A stretch of DNA of 5,845 bases from Rickettsiales bacterium (GTDB taxonomy: Bacteria; Pseudomonadota; Alphaproteobacteria; Rickettsiales; 21-14-0-20-44-7), in the NCBI GenBank assembly GCA_023301015.1, contig JALZVI010000286.1:1-5845 (forward strand), read 5' to 3'. Shown here piece after piece: positions 1 to 5,008 of this stretch. Position numbers and translations under genes: made by a program. Under the pieces are notes generated by a model. That model saw only the letters and a program-made list of their open reading frames with translations. It had not been told where the DNA came from and did no database searches. How positions within the stretch are numbered: the stretch's first letter is position 1; each line of letters begins with the position of its first letter.

Positions 1-435
1 TTTAAAAAAGCTTTGCAAGTTGCTCCGGATAGCCGTGTTTTAAAATTCGGCTTGGTTAAATGTGCGGCTTATCGGGGTGATATGGCTTCGGCGGTTGAGG
101 GTTTGAGCTGTTTGCTCCAAGATGCTGATGAATATGCGCTCAGCTTCCTAACTATGTTGGCTCGCAACGGTGTTGGTGGGGCTTTGCATTCGCAGGTTAT
201 GCGTGATGGGAGTTTGTCAGCGGAATTGATTGAGAAATGTACGATTGATGTTTATCCAACGGGTGAGCCTAATTTGGAAAATATTGTTCGCGAAGCTCAA
301 AAAATTACTTCGCAAGATTTTGCTGAGCAGGAGGCTTGGGGCGCGGCAAGTCGTTATCGCAATAGTATTGAGCAATCTAGTGGAGCGTTGACTGCGGGAG
401 CTGCGCGGGATGTTTATCAACCTTATGCGCGGTAA
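1..435 (+). CDS. TPR-like protein, C-terminal part (5' end outside window)
   Basis: The frame is open from base 1 and ends at TAA 433-435, giving 144 visible residues; the true start lies left of the window. The TTG at 13 is an internal leucine codon, not a credible start. The first visible residues (FKKALQVAPDSRVLKFGLV) look like the second helix of a tetratricopeptide repeat followed by the next repeat, with the typical A-L-x-x-x-P-x pattern. The last 80 residues show no motif I recognise and are polar, with the ending DVYQPYAR. No signal peptide or membrane segment is visible in this part. The gene converges on flgK with only 6 bp between the stops. A flagellar role is possible from position alone but nothing in the protein shows it. 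Codons end strongly in G and T, unlike the forward genes on the right of the window. The reading frame is fairly certain; the TPR call is moderate. Confidence 0.7.
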   Translation, partial: FKKALQVAPDSRVLKFGLVKCAAYRGDMASAVEGLSCLLQDADEYALSFLTMLARNGVGGALHSQVMRDGSLSAELIEKCTIDVYPTGEPNLENIVREAQKITSQDFAEQEAWGAASRYRNSIEQSSGALTAGAARDVYQPYAR

Positions 436-441
436 GTAATC

Positions 442-2907
442 TTAGAATGAAGACATCAATGTATCAAACATTTCGCCGATTACGCTGATTACTCTTGCGT
501 TGGCTGCGTATGAGTTTTGGAAGGTGATTGTGTTGGCGATTTCTTCATCAACATTCACTCCGCCGATTGAGTCTTGCTTGTCGGCGAAGCCTTGGAAAAT
601 CAGCTCTTCTTTTCTCAAGTCATCGCTGGCGTTGGATGATACGGTAGCGGTATATCCCAGAATTTGTGCTGCGTAGTTGTTGAATGAAACTGTTGCGCGT
701 GAATTGCCGCCCGCTGCTGGGAAGGCGATCGGGACGTTTTGAAGGTTGTTCAGATCCAAAATAGTGTCGTTATTACCTGAGCTAATTTCATATGTATATC
801 TTGGAGCGTCGCCATCTATTGTGGATTGCGATGATTGCGCTAGTTTGCCAACGCCAATTTTTCCAGGTGTTGCTGCGATATCTTCACGTACGCGGAAGGT
901 GATTGCTGCATCTGCAATGGCGCTAGGATCTGAGCCGTCGCCAGTTTCGAAAAAGTTGTTGAGGCCGAAGAAATGTGAGAATCCGTAGCCTGTAGCTTCT
1001 GTTCTGGTGTTTCCTTGATGCGTTGAGTCTAGCTCGTTAATTGCAACTCCTACGCCGTCTGCTCCTTCCAGCTTTAAATACCCAGCGTCGCGATATTCTC
1101 CTGTGACAGGGTCTTTTGCAACTTCCACTCCATCCGCATCCACCAATGTTGCGGTGAGGAATGGCTGGGTTAATGCTGGTGATTCAATGGCAGCATCACC
1201 TACGCCAGAAACAGCTGAGGCTGCGAAGCGGTCGTTTATCAGGCCGTCAGGGTTTTCGGCGATTGTGTATGTGATTGTGTCGGTGTAGAATCCGCCTGCG
1301 CCGTCATCTACTGAGATGTCGAGGTCAATTGTGTATGGCCCAGCAGGGATTGAGCCGCTGGAGAAATCTAGTGAGAAATTTGTGCCTGAAGCTAGCTCTG
1401 TCGCGCCTGCTGTTGATGTGAATGCGGCGCTAGGGAAGGTTGCTGGGCTGGTTACTGAAATATTCGCATCGCTCGGTGTGATTCCTGTGATGGTGAAGTC
1501 GCGATTGTCGGCTGATAGATTTGTGGTTTCTAGGTTGAAGGCAAAAACTCCAGTTCCTGCGGTGAGTGAATCGGACTTTGAGATTAGCTCAATATTTGCG
1601 AGGTCTCCGATGGAAACTGCTGGCTGTGGTGCGCCGTAATAGTTGTTGATTTCATCGATGATTGTTTGGAAGCTGAATGTTCCTGCTGCGCCTGTTGTGT
1701 CTGTTAGTGCGTCGAAATCTAGGGTTAGAGGCTTTAGGCCAGTTGTTTGGCTGGCATAAGGTGAAGGCACTGGTTGGCCGTCAATTGTTGAGTTTCCGAC
1801 TTGAACCGCGCCAATTAGAACTGTTCCGTTCCAGCTTTGGATGTCTGTTGGGTCAATTAATGTTGAGCCGTTCAAAGTTGTTTCTGGCGGAAAGGCCGAG
1901 CCGTTATTATAAATTGCATTCACTTCGTCGCGCAAAACGGCAACAAAATTATCTAGCTGGTCAAGAATGTCTGGAATAAGTTCGTCGCGAATTTCAAGCA
2001 AGCCTTGAATTGCTCCGCCAGTTAATGGGCTTTCAACGTCTGACTTGTTGCCGCCAGAAACAAGCTCGTAGCCTGAGGACTGAATAATTTCACCAGTGAT
2101 ATTGTCTACTCTAAATGCTGAAATTGCTAGGCTTGGTGTGTCGTCTACAAGCTCTTGTGCGGATGAAGATGATTGGTATGAGAGGTTGTAGCGCGAGCTT
2201 GTGTCTAGTAGTGGCGCTCCATTTGCAGCGTTCACTGTAACTTGTCCGCGGTCGTTATATTCGTATGTGATATTGAATTCTTCAGCCAAATTATTCAGCT
2301 CAGTGTCCATCTCATCGGCAATAATATTTGATCCGTTTCCGAGAGAGTCGGCGGTTGCTGCTGCGATGTTGAGATCGTGGAGCGTGTTGATTGAAGCGTT
2401 AATTCTGTTCACCGAGCGCTCAATGTCTTTATCTGCCTCAAAGCGCAATGTTTCTAGGCCGAATGCTAGGTTTGATATTTCGTTTGCTAAGGTTTCCGAA
2501 GCGCTCACAGCGTCAAGTTTTAGTGATGAGTTCTCTGTGTCGTTTGAGAGTGTTTGCAGTGAGTTGAAAAAGTTTTGCGTATATGTGTCAATCGAGTTGT
2601 CTCGCCCTGGTTGGCCGATGATAATTTGTGATTGCTGGTAGTATGAATCAATCACGCTTGAGCGTGCGACAAGTGAGCGGCGGGAGATAACTGTGCGGTC
2701 GATGGCTTGGTCAACCACGCGGGTAATATCGTCGATACGAACGCCGTTCCCAGATTGGCCATTTCCAGCAATAGTGCTTTGTGAGACAACTTGTCTTGTG
2801 TAGTCTTCATTGTTAGCATTAGCGATGTTTTGTGAAAGCACAGCGATAGATTGCTGGCTGGCACGAAGCCCTGTTAATGCTGTTGATAGTGAAGTTGTTA
2901 GACCCAT
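442..2907 (-). CDS. flgK: Flagellar hook-filament junction protein FlgK (HAP1)
   Basis: An 821-aa protein. Residues 1-40 carry the flagellar rod/hook N-terminal signature (LSTALTGLRASQQSI, then SQNIANANNEDYTRQ). Residues 298-336 match the conserved FlgK segment (GGAIQGLLEIRDE, then QLDNFVAVLRDEVNAIYNNG). Residues 788-821 are the C-terminal D0 helix (FQNSYAANARVISVIGEMFD). FlgK family members join the hook to the filament, are exported by the flagellar type III system and form coiled-coil D0 ends. I see no cysteine, as is usual for exported flagellar axial proteins. At 821 aa it is much longer than E. coli FlgK (547 aa). The extra length lies mainly at about residues 400-740 and includes beta-rich, Thr/Ser/Asp-rich sequence, presumably a surface-exposed D2/D3 expansion. 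The ATG at 2907 overlaps the stop of the chaperone gene as TAATG, with a weak GTGAG about 8 nt upstream. It is the last gene of the operon; flgL does not follow. Confidence 0.95.
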   Translation of the reverse strand: MGLTTSLSTALTGLRASQQSIAVLSQNIANANNEDYTRQVVSQSTIAGNGQSGNGVRIDDITRVVDQAIDRTVISRRSLVARSSVIDSYYQQSQIIIGQPGRDNSIDTYTQNFFNSLQTLSNDTENSSLKLDAVSASETLANEISNLAFGLETLRFEADKDIERSVNRINASINTLHDLNIAAATADSLGNGSNIIADEMDTELNNLAEEFNITYEYNDRGQVTVNAANGAPLLDTSSRYNLSYQSSSSAQELVDDTPSLAISAFRVDNITGEIIQSSGYELVSGGNKSDVESPLTGGAIQGLLEIRDELIPDILDQLDNFVAVLRDEVNAIYNNGSAFPPETTLNGSTLIDPTDIQSWNGTVLIGAVQVGNSTIDGQPVPSPYASQTTGLKPLTLDFDALTDTTGAAGTFSFQTIIDEINNYYGAPQPAVSIGDLANIELISKSDSLTAGTGVFAFNLETTNLSADNRDFTITGITPSDANISVTSPATFPSAAFTSTAGATELASGTNFSLDFSSGSIPAGPYTIDLDISVDDGAGGFYTDTITYTIAENPDGLINDRFAASAVSGVGDAAIESPALTQPFLTATLVDADGVEVAKDPVTGEYRDAGYLKLEGADGVGVAINELDSTHQGNTRTEATGYGFSHFFGLNNFFETGDGSDPSAIADAAITFRVREDIAATPGKIGVGKLAQSSQSTIDGDAPRYTYEISSGNNDTILDLNNLQNVPIAFPAAGGNSRATVSFNNYAAQILGYTATVSSNASDDLRKEELIFQGFADKQDSIGGVNVDEEIANTITFQNSYAANARVISVIGEMFDTLMSSF

Positions 2908-3362
2908 TATATTTGCTCACTAAATTTGATCGCTGGCATGTAGTCACTGTGCGAAGCGCCGTTTGACATGTGAAAATTTTGATATGTGTTTTGGCTTTGT
3001 ACTTGCGTTTTTGCTGCGTCAACTACCATTCCAACAATTGTCTCATTCACCTTGCTAGCCTTGTATAGCTCGTCGCTATAGGTTTGCATTGATGAGTTGA
3101 AGCGCTCAGAATACTGGCGAATTTGATCAACATTTGTGTTTGAAAGGCTGCGGAAAATTGCAGGGTTGTTCTTCATGAAATCTTGCTGAACTTCCAAGCG
3201 TTTTGTAAGCTCGTTCTTTTCAGATTGAAGCTCTCCCATTTCTTTGATTCTCATCTGTATAAGAAGCTCTGTTTCAAGATCAAGCAATTCTGTCATGCTT
3301 GCGATTGCGTCCGTGAACTCGTGAAAATTAAAATCTTGTGTTGTGTTTGCTGTCTGTTCCAT
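2907..3362 (-). CDS. flgN: FlgN-like flagellar export chaperone
   Basis: A 151-aa, mostly helical, acidic protein. Residues 16-62 have the FlgN-type pattern of a long amphipathic helix with regularly spaced Leu and Glu/Lys (LLDLETELLIQMRIKEMGEL, then EKNELTKRLE). Further helices span about 75-125, and a flexible Ser/Asn/His tail ends in YMPAIKFSEQI. FlgN chaperones bind the C-terminal helices of FlgK and FlgL in the cytoplasm and deliver them to the export gate. Position directly before flgK, with a one-base TAATG overlap, supports that role and suggests translational coupling of chaperone to client. The ATG at 3362 is preferred over an in-frame start 25 codons upstream. It has AGAGG at the right distance (9 nt) and begins 1 nt after the flgJ stop, while the longer form would overlap flgJ by 74 nt. 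FlgN sequences diverge strongly, so the family call rests on helix pattern, size and context. Confidence 0.8.
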   Translation of the reverse strand: MEQTANTTQDFNFHEFTDAIASMTELLDLETELLIQMRIKEMGELQSEKNELTKRLEVQQDFMKNNPAIFRSLSNTNVDQIRQYSERFNSSMQTYSDELYKASKVNETIVGMVVDAAKTQVQSQNTYQNFHMSNGASHSDYMPAIKFSEQI

Positions 3363-3363
3363 A

Positions 3364-3672
3364 TTATTTAACCTCTTGATATCTAAGTAATTGTGCTTCA
3401 ATGGAATCGGCGATGCCAAATCCCCCATTTGCGGCAATTGTTTTGCCGTATTCGTCTACCATCATAGACTTGAACATATCTTCCCCATGGCTTCCGCCAA
3501 ACATTGGGTCGACACTGTCAACGCCTTCGAAGATAGGTTTCAACATCTCGCTGATGAAGACTGCTTCAAAATCTTCGGCTGCTTTGCGCACCTCAGACTT
3601 TCCTGCATTCTTTGCCACTCTTGGCTCAACCAACTGAGCCTGCGGCGTATATGTATTCAATTGTTCAATCAT
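3364..3672 (-). CDS. flgJ: FlgJ-type rod-binding protein (single domain)
   Basis: A 102-aa protein made almost entirely of the rod-binding domain seen at the N-terminus of FlgJ. Residues 31-50 read AAEDFEAVFISEMLKPIFEG, then MFGGSHGEDMFKSMMVDEYG at 57-76, and ANGGFGIADSIEAQLL at 81-96. This matches the family pattern of A-x-x-F-E-x-x-F-x-x-x-M-L-K, a Gly-rich loop, then M-x-x-x-Y and G-x-G-I-A. In two-domain FlgJ a peptidoglycan hydrolase follows. It is absent here, as in many alphaproteobacteria, so the protein probably acts as rod cap or scaffold in the periplasm while another enzyme cuts the wall. It has no classical signal peptide, as expected for export by the flagellar apparatus. It is the first gene of the operon. 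The ATG at 3672 has AGGGG 7 nt upstream, and a sigma-54 element lies 35-50 bp before it. Confidence 0.92.
   Translation of the reverse strand: MIEQLNTYTPQAQLVEPRVAKNAGKSEVRKAAEDFEAVFISEMLKPIFEGVDSVDPMFGGSHGEDMFKSMMVDEYGKTIAANGGFGIADSIEAQLLRYQEVK
3372..3377 (-). promoter_or_regulatory. Ribosome binding site deciding the flgN start
   Basis: The reverse strand reads AAGAGG followed by 9 nt (TTAAATAAT) and the ATG at 3362. The site lies in the last codons of flgJ. It is the main reason to prefer the 151-aa FlgN over the version with 25 extra N-terminal residues. Confidence 0.7.
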
Positions 3673-3679
3673 AACTCTT

Positions 3680-3684
3680 CCCCT
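3680..3684 (-). promoter_or_regulatory. Ribosome binding site of flgJ
   Basis: The reverse strand reads AGGGG, then 7 nt, then the flgJ ATG at 3672. It fixes the start of the first operon gene and lies inside the short predicted 5' leader. Confidence 0.7.
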
Positions 3685-3689
3685 AGTTA

Positions 3690-3711
3690 TTGCTTAATTT
3701 AATATAAGCAA
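3690..3711. repeat. 7-bp inverted repeat across the sigma-54 -12 box and start site
   Basis: TTGCTTA (3690-3696) and TAAGCAA (3705-3711) are perfect reverse complements separated by 8 AT-only bases. One arm covers the -12 box and the other the predicted transcription start. It may be an operator or a chance consequence of AT-rich sequence. Confidence 0.45.
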
Positions 3712-3722
3712 GGCCTGTGCCA
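3707..3722 (-). promoter_or_regulatory. Sigma-54 (-24/-12) promoter of the flgJ-flgN-flgK operon
   Basis: The reverse strand reads TGGCACAGGCCTTGCT. This fits the known sigma-54 consensus (TGGCAC, 5 nt, TTGCW), with the invariant GG and GC doublets exactly 10 nt apart. If the GC is at -13/-12, transcription starts at about 3696, leaving a leader of about 24 nt with the flgJ ribosome binding site. Sigma-54 drives rod, hook and later flagellar genes in Caulobacter-type hierarchies, so the location before a flagellar operon is as expected. Such promoters need an enhancer-binding ATPase (FlbD in Caulobacter). Candidate sites are the palindromes at 3748-3902. Confidence 0.85.
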
Positions 3723-3747
3723 AGTGGGTTTTTTGATGACGCTCTTC

Positions 3748-3777
3748 GGCCGCTGAGGCCGATCGGCCTCAATGGCC
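3748..3777. repeat. 30-bp imperfect palindrome with 18-bp perfect core
   Basis: The core TGAGGCCGATCGGCCTCA (3754-3771) is a perfect palindrome. Extended to 3748-3777, the two 15-nt arms match at 13 positions, with outer GGCC pairing after a 2-nt mismatch. The centre is about 66 bp upstream of the predicted sigma-54 start. Confidence 0.8.
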
Positions 3778-3788
3778 TTGCACTTCGG

Positions 3789-3798
3789 CGAGGCCTCG
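3789..3798. repeat. 10-bp perfect palindrome CGAGGCCTCG
   Basis: It is a perfect palindrome centred on AGGCCT, 31 bp from the centre of the preceding palindrome. It shares the GAGGCC half-site with that element. Confidence 0.6.
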
Positions 3799-3836
3799 TG
3801 ATCGTATACATATAAGTTCCGAACCAACAGCCCCCT

Positions 3837-3854
3837 CAAGGCCAGTAGGCCTTG
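3837..3854. repeat. Inverted repeat, 7-bp stem and 4-nt loop
   Basis: CAAGGCC, loop AGTA, GGCCTTG form a perfect hairpin. No T-run follows on either strand, so it is not a typical rho-independent terminator. It also contains the first copy of the GCCAGTAGGC direct repeat. Confidence 0.7.
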
Positions 3855-3902
3855 CCAGCCATGAGCGCGCGAAGCGCTTCCTCAGTCTGCGAGCCAGTAG
3901 GC
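3841..3902 (+). repeat. Direct repeat GCCAGTAGGC (two copies)
   Basis: The 10-mer GCCAGTAGGC occurs at 3841-3850 and 3893-3902. The second copy is also flanked by two GCGAGC hexamers (3889-3894 and 3901-3906). Repetition of this kind in a short intergenic region suggests a repeat element that may have further copies elsewhere in the genome. Confidence 0.5.
3871..3880. repeat. 10-bp perfect palindrome GAAGCGCTTC
   Basis: It is a perfect palindrome next to an alternating GCGCGC run (3865-3870), 30 bp from the centre of the 3837-3854 hairpin. Its sequence differs from the GGCC-centred palindromes, so it may be a separate element or chance. Confidence 0.45.
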
Positions 3903-3924
3903 GAGCGGGGAGGAAATTAAAAAA

Positions 3925-4296
3925 CTAAACCCTTCCATACTCGTCTTCAACGCGCACAATGTCGTCTTCGCGCAGCACTCGGCCGCTTTGGGCTTCTATC
4001 ATCACCAATGTTGAATCTGTTAAATTCTCAATTCTGTGCAGTGCATTTCTCGGCACATCAATACTTTGCCCTGAAGAAAGCATCTTCATCTTGCCGTCTA
4101 TAACCACCTTCGCCACGCCAGATTCAACCAGCCAATGCTCTGAACGGAAATGATGCAATTGCAATGAGGTTTTTTGCCCAGCACAGATATATAAGCGCTT
4201 AATCTTATGGTTATCAGCAATATGCAAAACTTCAAATTCACCCCAAGGGCGCGCTTCTCTTGAAACAACATCTGATTTTTGCAATATTTTGACCAT
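3925..4296 (-). CDS. Standalone mannose-6-phosphate isomerase type II cupin domain
   Basis: A 123-aa single-domain cupin matching the C-terminal isomerase domain of bifunctional PMI/GDP-mannose pyrophosphorylases (AlgA/ManC). RPWG is at 16-19. The metal-binding cupin motif is Q46-x-H48-H49 with E53-H54 and G60. The second-motif histidine is H87, and E101-x-Q103-x-G105 leads into the family's C-terminal signature EDDIVR (110-115) and D118-x-YGR. Type II PMIs interconvert mannose-6-phosphate and fructose-6-phosphate, feeding GDP-mannose for surface polysaccharide. The nucleotidyltransferase half is absent and not encoded next to it. So this is either a stand-alone isomerase or a sugar-phosphate-binding cupin of unproven activity. 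The ATG at 4296 is directly preceded in frame by TAA, which rules out a longer form. No strong ribosome binding site is seen. It is divergent from rnhB, with both promoters overlapping. Confidence 0.85.
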   Translation of the reverse strand: MVKILQKSDVVSREARPWGEFEVLHIADNHKIKRLYICAGQKTSLQLHHFRSEHWLVESGVAKVVIDGKMKMLSSGQSIDVPRNALHRIENLTDSTLVMIEAQSGRVLREDDIVRVEDEYGRV

Positions 4297-4317
4297 TTAC
4301 GAATCATCCAGTATTAT
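4289..4317 (+). promoter_or_regulatory. Sigma-70-type promoter of rnhB
   Basis: TTGACC (4289-4294), a 17-nt spacer and TATTAT (4312-4317) match the -35/-10 consensus at 5 of 6 positions each. The predicted start is near 4324, giving a leader of about 24 nt without a clear Shine-Dalgarno. The -35 box lies inside the first codons of the divergent cupin gene. Confidence 0.7.
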
Positions 4318-4331
4318 CACCTCGAACTCAA
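4303..4331 (-). promoter_or_regulatory. Possible promoter of the cupin gene
   Basis: The reverse strand has TTGAGT (4331-4326), 17 nt and GATGAT (4308-4303), each 4 of 6 to consensus. This would start the transcript on the ATG at 4296. A better -10 alone (GATAAT, 4318-4313) lacks a -35 at proper distance. Either way it overlaps the rnhB promoter. Confidence 0.35.
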
Positions 4332-4347
4332 CTTAAAATTTAAAAAC

Positions 4348-4944
4348 ATGCCAGATTTATCCATTGAAAACTCAAAAAGCGGAATCATCTGCGGTATAGA
4401 CGAAGCAGGACGAGGGCCTTGGGTGGGCGACGTGGTTGCCGCAGCCGTGACTTTGGGAGAAGACTTCCCCAGTGGCATGAATGACTCAAAAAAGCTCACT
4501 GCCAAAAAACGTGAAGAGCTGTTCGAGAAAATCCTCCAAACCTGTTCCGTTGGCATTGGCCGTGCAAATGTGCAGGAAATTGACACAATCAACATCGGGA
4601 AAGCCACTAAACTGGCCATGAAGCGCGCATATGAAGCACTTACACCAAAACCAAACTTCGCCCTCATCGACGGCAATCAGCTGCCAGATTTAGATTGCGA
4701 GATGGAATATGTGATAAAAGGCGACTCAAAAAGCCTTTCAATCGCCGCTGCGTCAATCATAGCAAAGGTTACGCGCGACAGAGAATTGCTAGAAATGGCC
4801 AAAGAACACCCTGAATATGGCTGGGAAAGCAACAAAGGCTACGGCACAAAACAGCATTCTGACGCCATGCAAAAGCACGGCATAACGCCCTACCACCGTC
4901 AATCTTACGCACCTGTGAGGAAGTTGCTGGAGCAACTGCAATAA
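4348..4944 (+). CDS. rnhB: Ribonuclease HII
   Basis: A 198-aa protein of normal family length. RNase HII cuts the RNA strand of RNA-DNA hybrids and starts removal of ribonucleotides misincorporated in DNA. Numbering from the ATG at 4348, the catalytic acids are visible: D18-E19 in GIDEAGRGP (16-24), D108 in ALIDGN, and D126 in KGDSKSLSIAAASI. SIAAASIIAKVTRDR (131-145) and the C-terminal KGYGT-x-x-H and PYHRQSYAPV (181-190) are also typical. MNDSKKL (44-50) is the conserved loop. The segment after GRGP reads WVGDVV where LAGPVV or WAGPVV is usual. The ATG at 4348 is preferred because the family starts a few residues before GIDEAGRG. The alternative TTG at 4279 would overlap the cupin gene and the promoter. 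No good Shine-Dalgarno precedes it. The last codons hold a small inverted repeat. Confidence 0.96.
   Translation: MPDLSIENSKSGIICGIDEAGRGPWVGDVVAAAVTLGEDFPSGMNDSKKLTAKKREELFEKILQTCSVGIGRANVQEIDTINIGKATKLAMKRAYEALTPKPNFALIDGNQLPDLDCEMEYVIKGDSKSLSIAAASIIAKVTRDRELLEMAKEHPEYGWESNKGYGTKQHSDAMQKHGITPYHRQSYAPVRKLLEQLQ
4922..4937 (+). repeat. Small inverted repeat at the 3' end of rnhB
   Basis: AGTTGCT, GG, AGCAACT form a perfect 7-bp inverted repeat seven bases before the rnhB stop. The following sequence is A-rich rather than a T-run, so a terminator role is doubtful; it may only stabilise the transcript end. Confidence 0.35.
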
Positions 4945-4973
4945 AACTTTAACATAAAACCACCCACAAACCC

Positions 4974-5002
4974 TTGAAATAGGGGCTGCAATCGTATATA
5001 AT
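4974..5002 (+). promoter_or_regulatory. Strong sigma-70-type promoter, predicted leaderless
   Basis: TTGAAA (4974-4979), a 17-nt spacer and a perfect TATAAT (4997-5002). With the last T of the -10 at -7, the +1 falls on 5009, the A of the ATG of the next gene. Only AAGG two bases from the ATG resembles a ribosome binding site, too close to be standard, which fits leaderless translation. Confidence 0.75.
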
Positions 5003-5008
5003 AAGGTC

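Larger units (their letters stand above)
3723..3924. other. Palindrome-rich, GGCC-rich intergenic region
   Basis: No convincing gene lies between flgJ and the cupin gene. The stretch is GC-rich between AT-rich edges. Eight GGCC tetranucleotides occur between 3712 and 3851, most of them inside inverted repeats. An AT-rich island (about 3799-3820) interrupts it. It holds four palindromes centred near 3762, 3793, 3845 and 3875, and a 10-bp direct repeat. Possible roles are enhancer sites for the sigma-54 promoter, a dispersed repetitive palindromic element, or chromosome-structure sites. None of the hairpins is followed by a T-run, so I do not call an intrinsic terminator for the cupin gene. Confidence 0.6.

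Noticed and set aside
2201..2641. 146-codon forward frame antisense to flgK (also those at 746-988, 1103-1288, 1316-1639 and 1677-1979)
   Set aside because: They are opposite a clearly conserved flgK, with composition typical of antisense shadows and no recognisable motif.
3363..3437. 25-residue N-terminal extension of FlgN
   Set aside because: It would overlap flgJ by 74 nt, and the ATG at 3362 has a properly spaced AGAGG.
3391..3702. Two forward frames (3391-3702 and 3401-3637) opposite flgJ
   Set aside because: The rod-binding domain is clear on the reverse strand; these have no start signals.
3697..3707. dif-like half-site: the reverse strand reads TTATATTAAAT, 10 of 11 to a XerD arm
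   Set aside because: The matching XerC arm is absent (about 2 of 11), and the bases are better explained as the AT-rich start region of the sigma-54 promoter.
3799..3828. AT-rich island GTATACATATAA with GGTTCGGAA on the other strand as a dif candidate
   Set aside because: Only the outer part resembles a XerC arm and the XerD arm does not match; too weak to call.
3837..3854. Rho-independent terminator for the cupin gene
   Set aside because: The hairpin has no T-run on either strand and lies about 70 bp after the stop.
3837..3865. Eight-codon reverse mini-ORF (MAGKAYWP) across the 3837-3854 hairpin, considered as a leader peptide
   Set aside because: No ribosome binding site, no regulated gene close enough, and the codons are simply the hairpin sequence.
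4279..4347. Upstream TTG start for RNase HII (221 aa)
   Set aside because: It lies within the divergent cupin gene and upstream of the predicted transcription start; the extra residues match no family feature.
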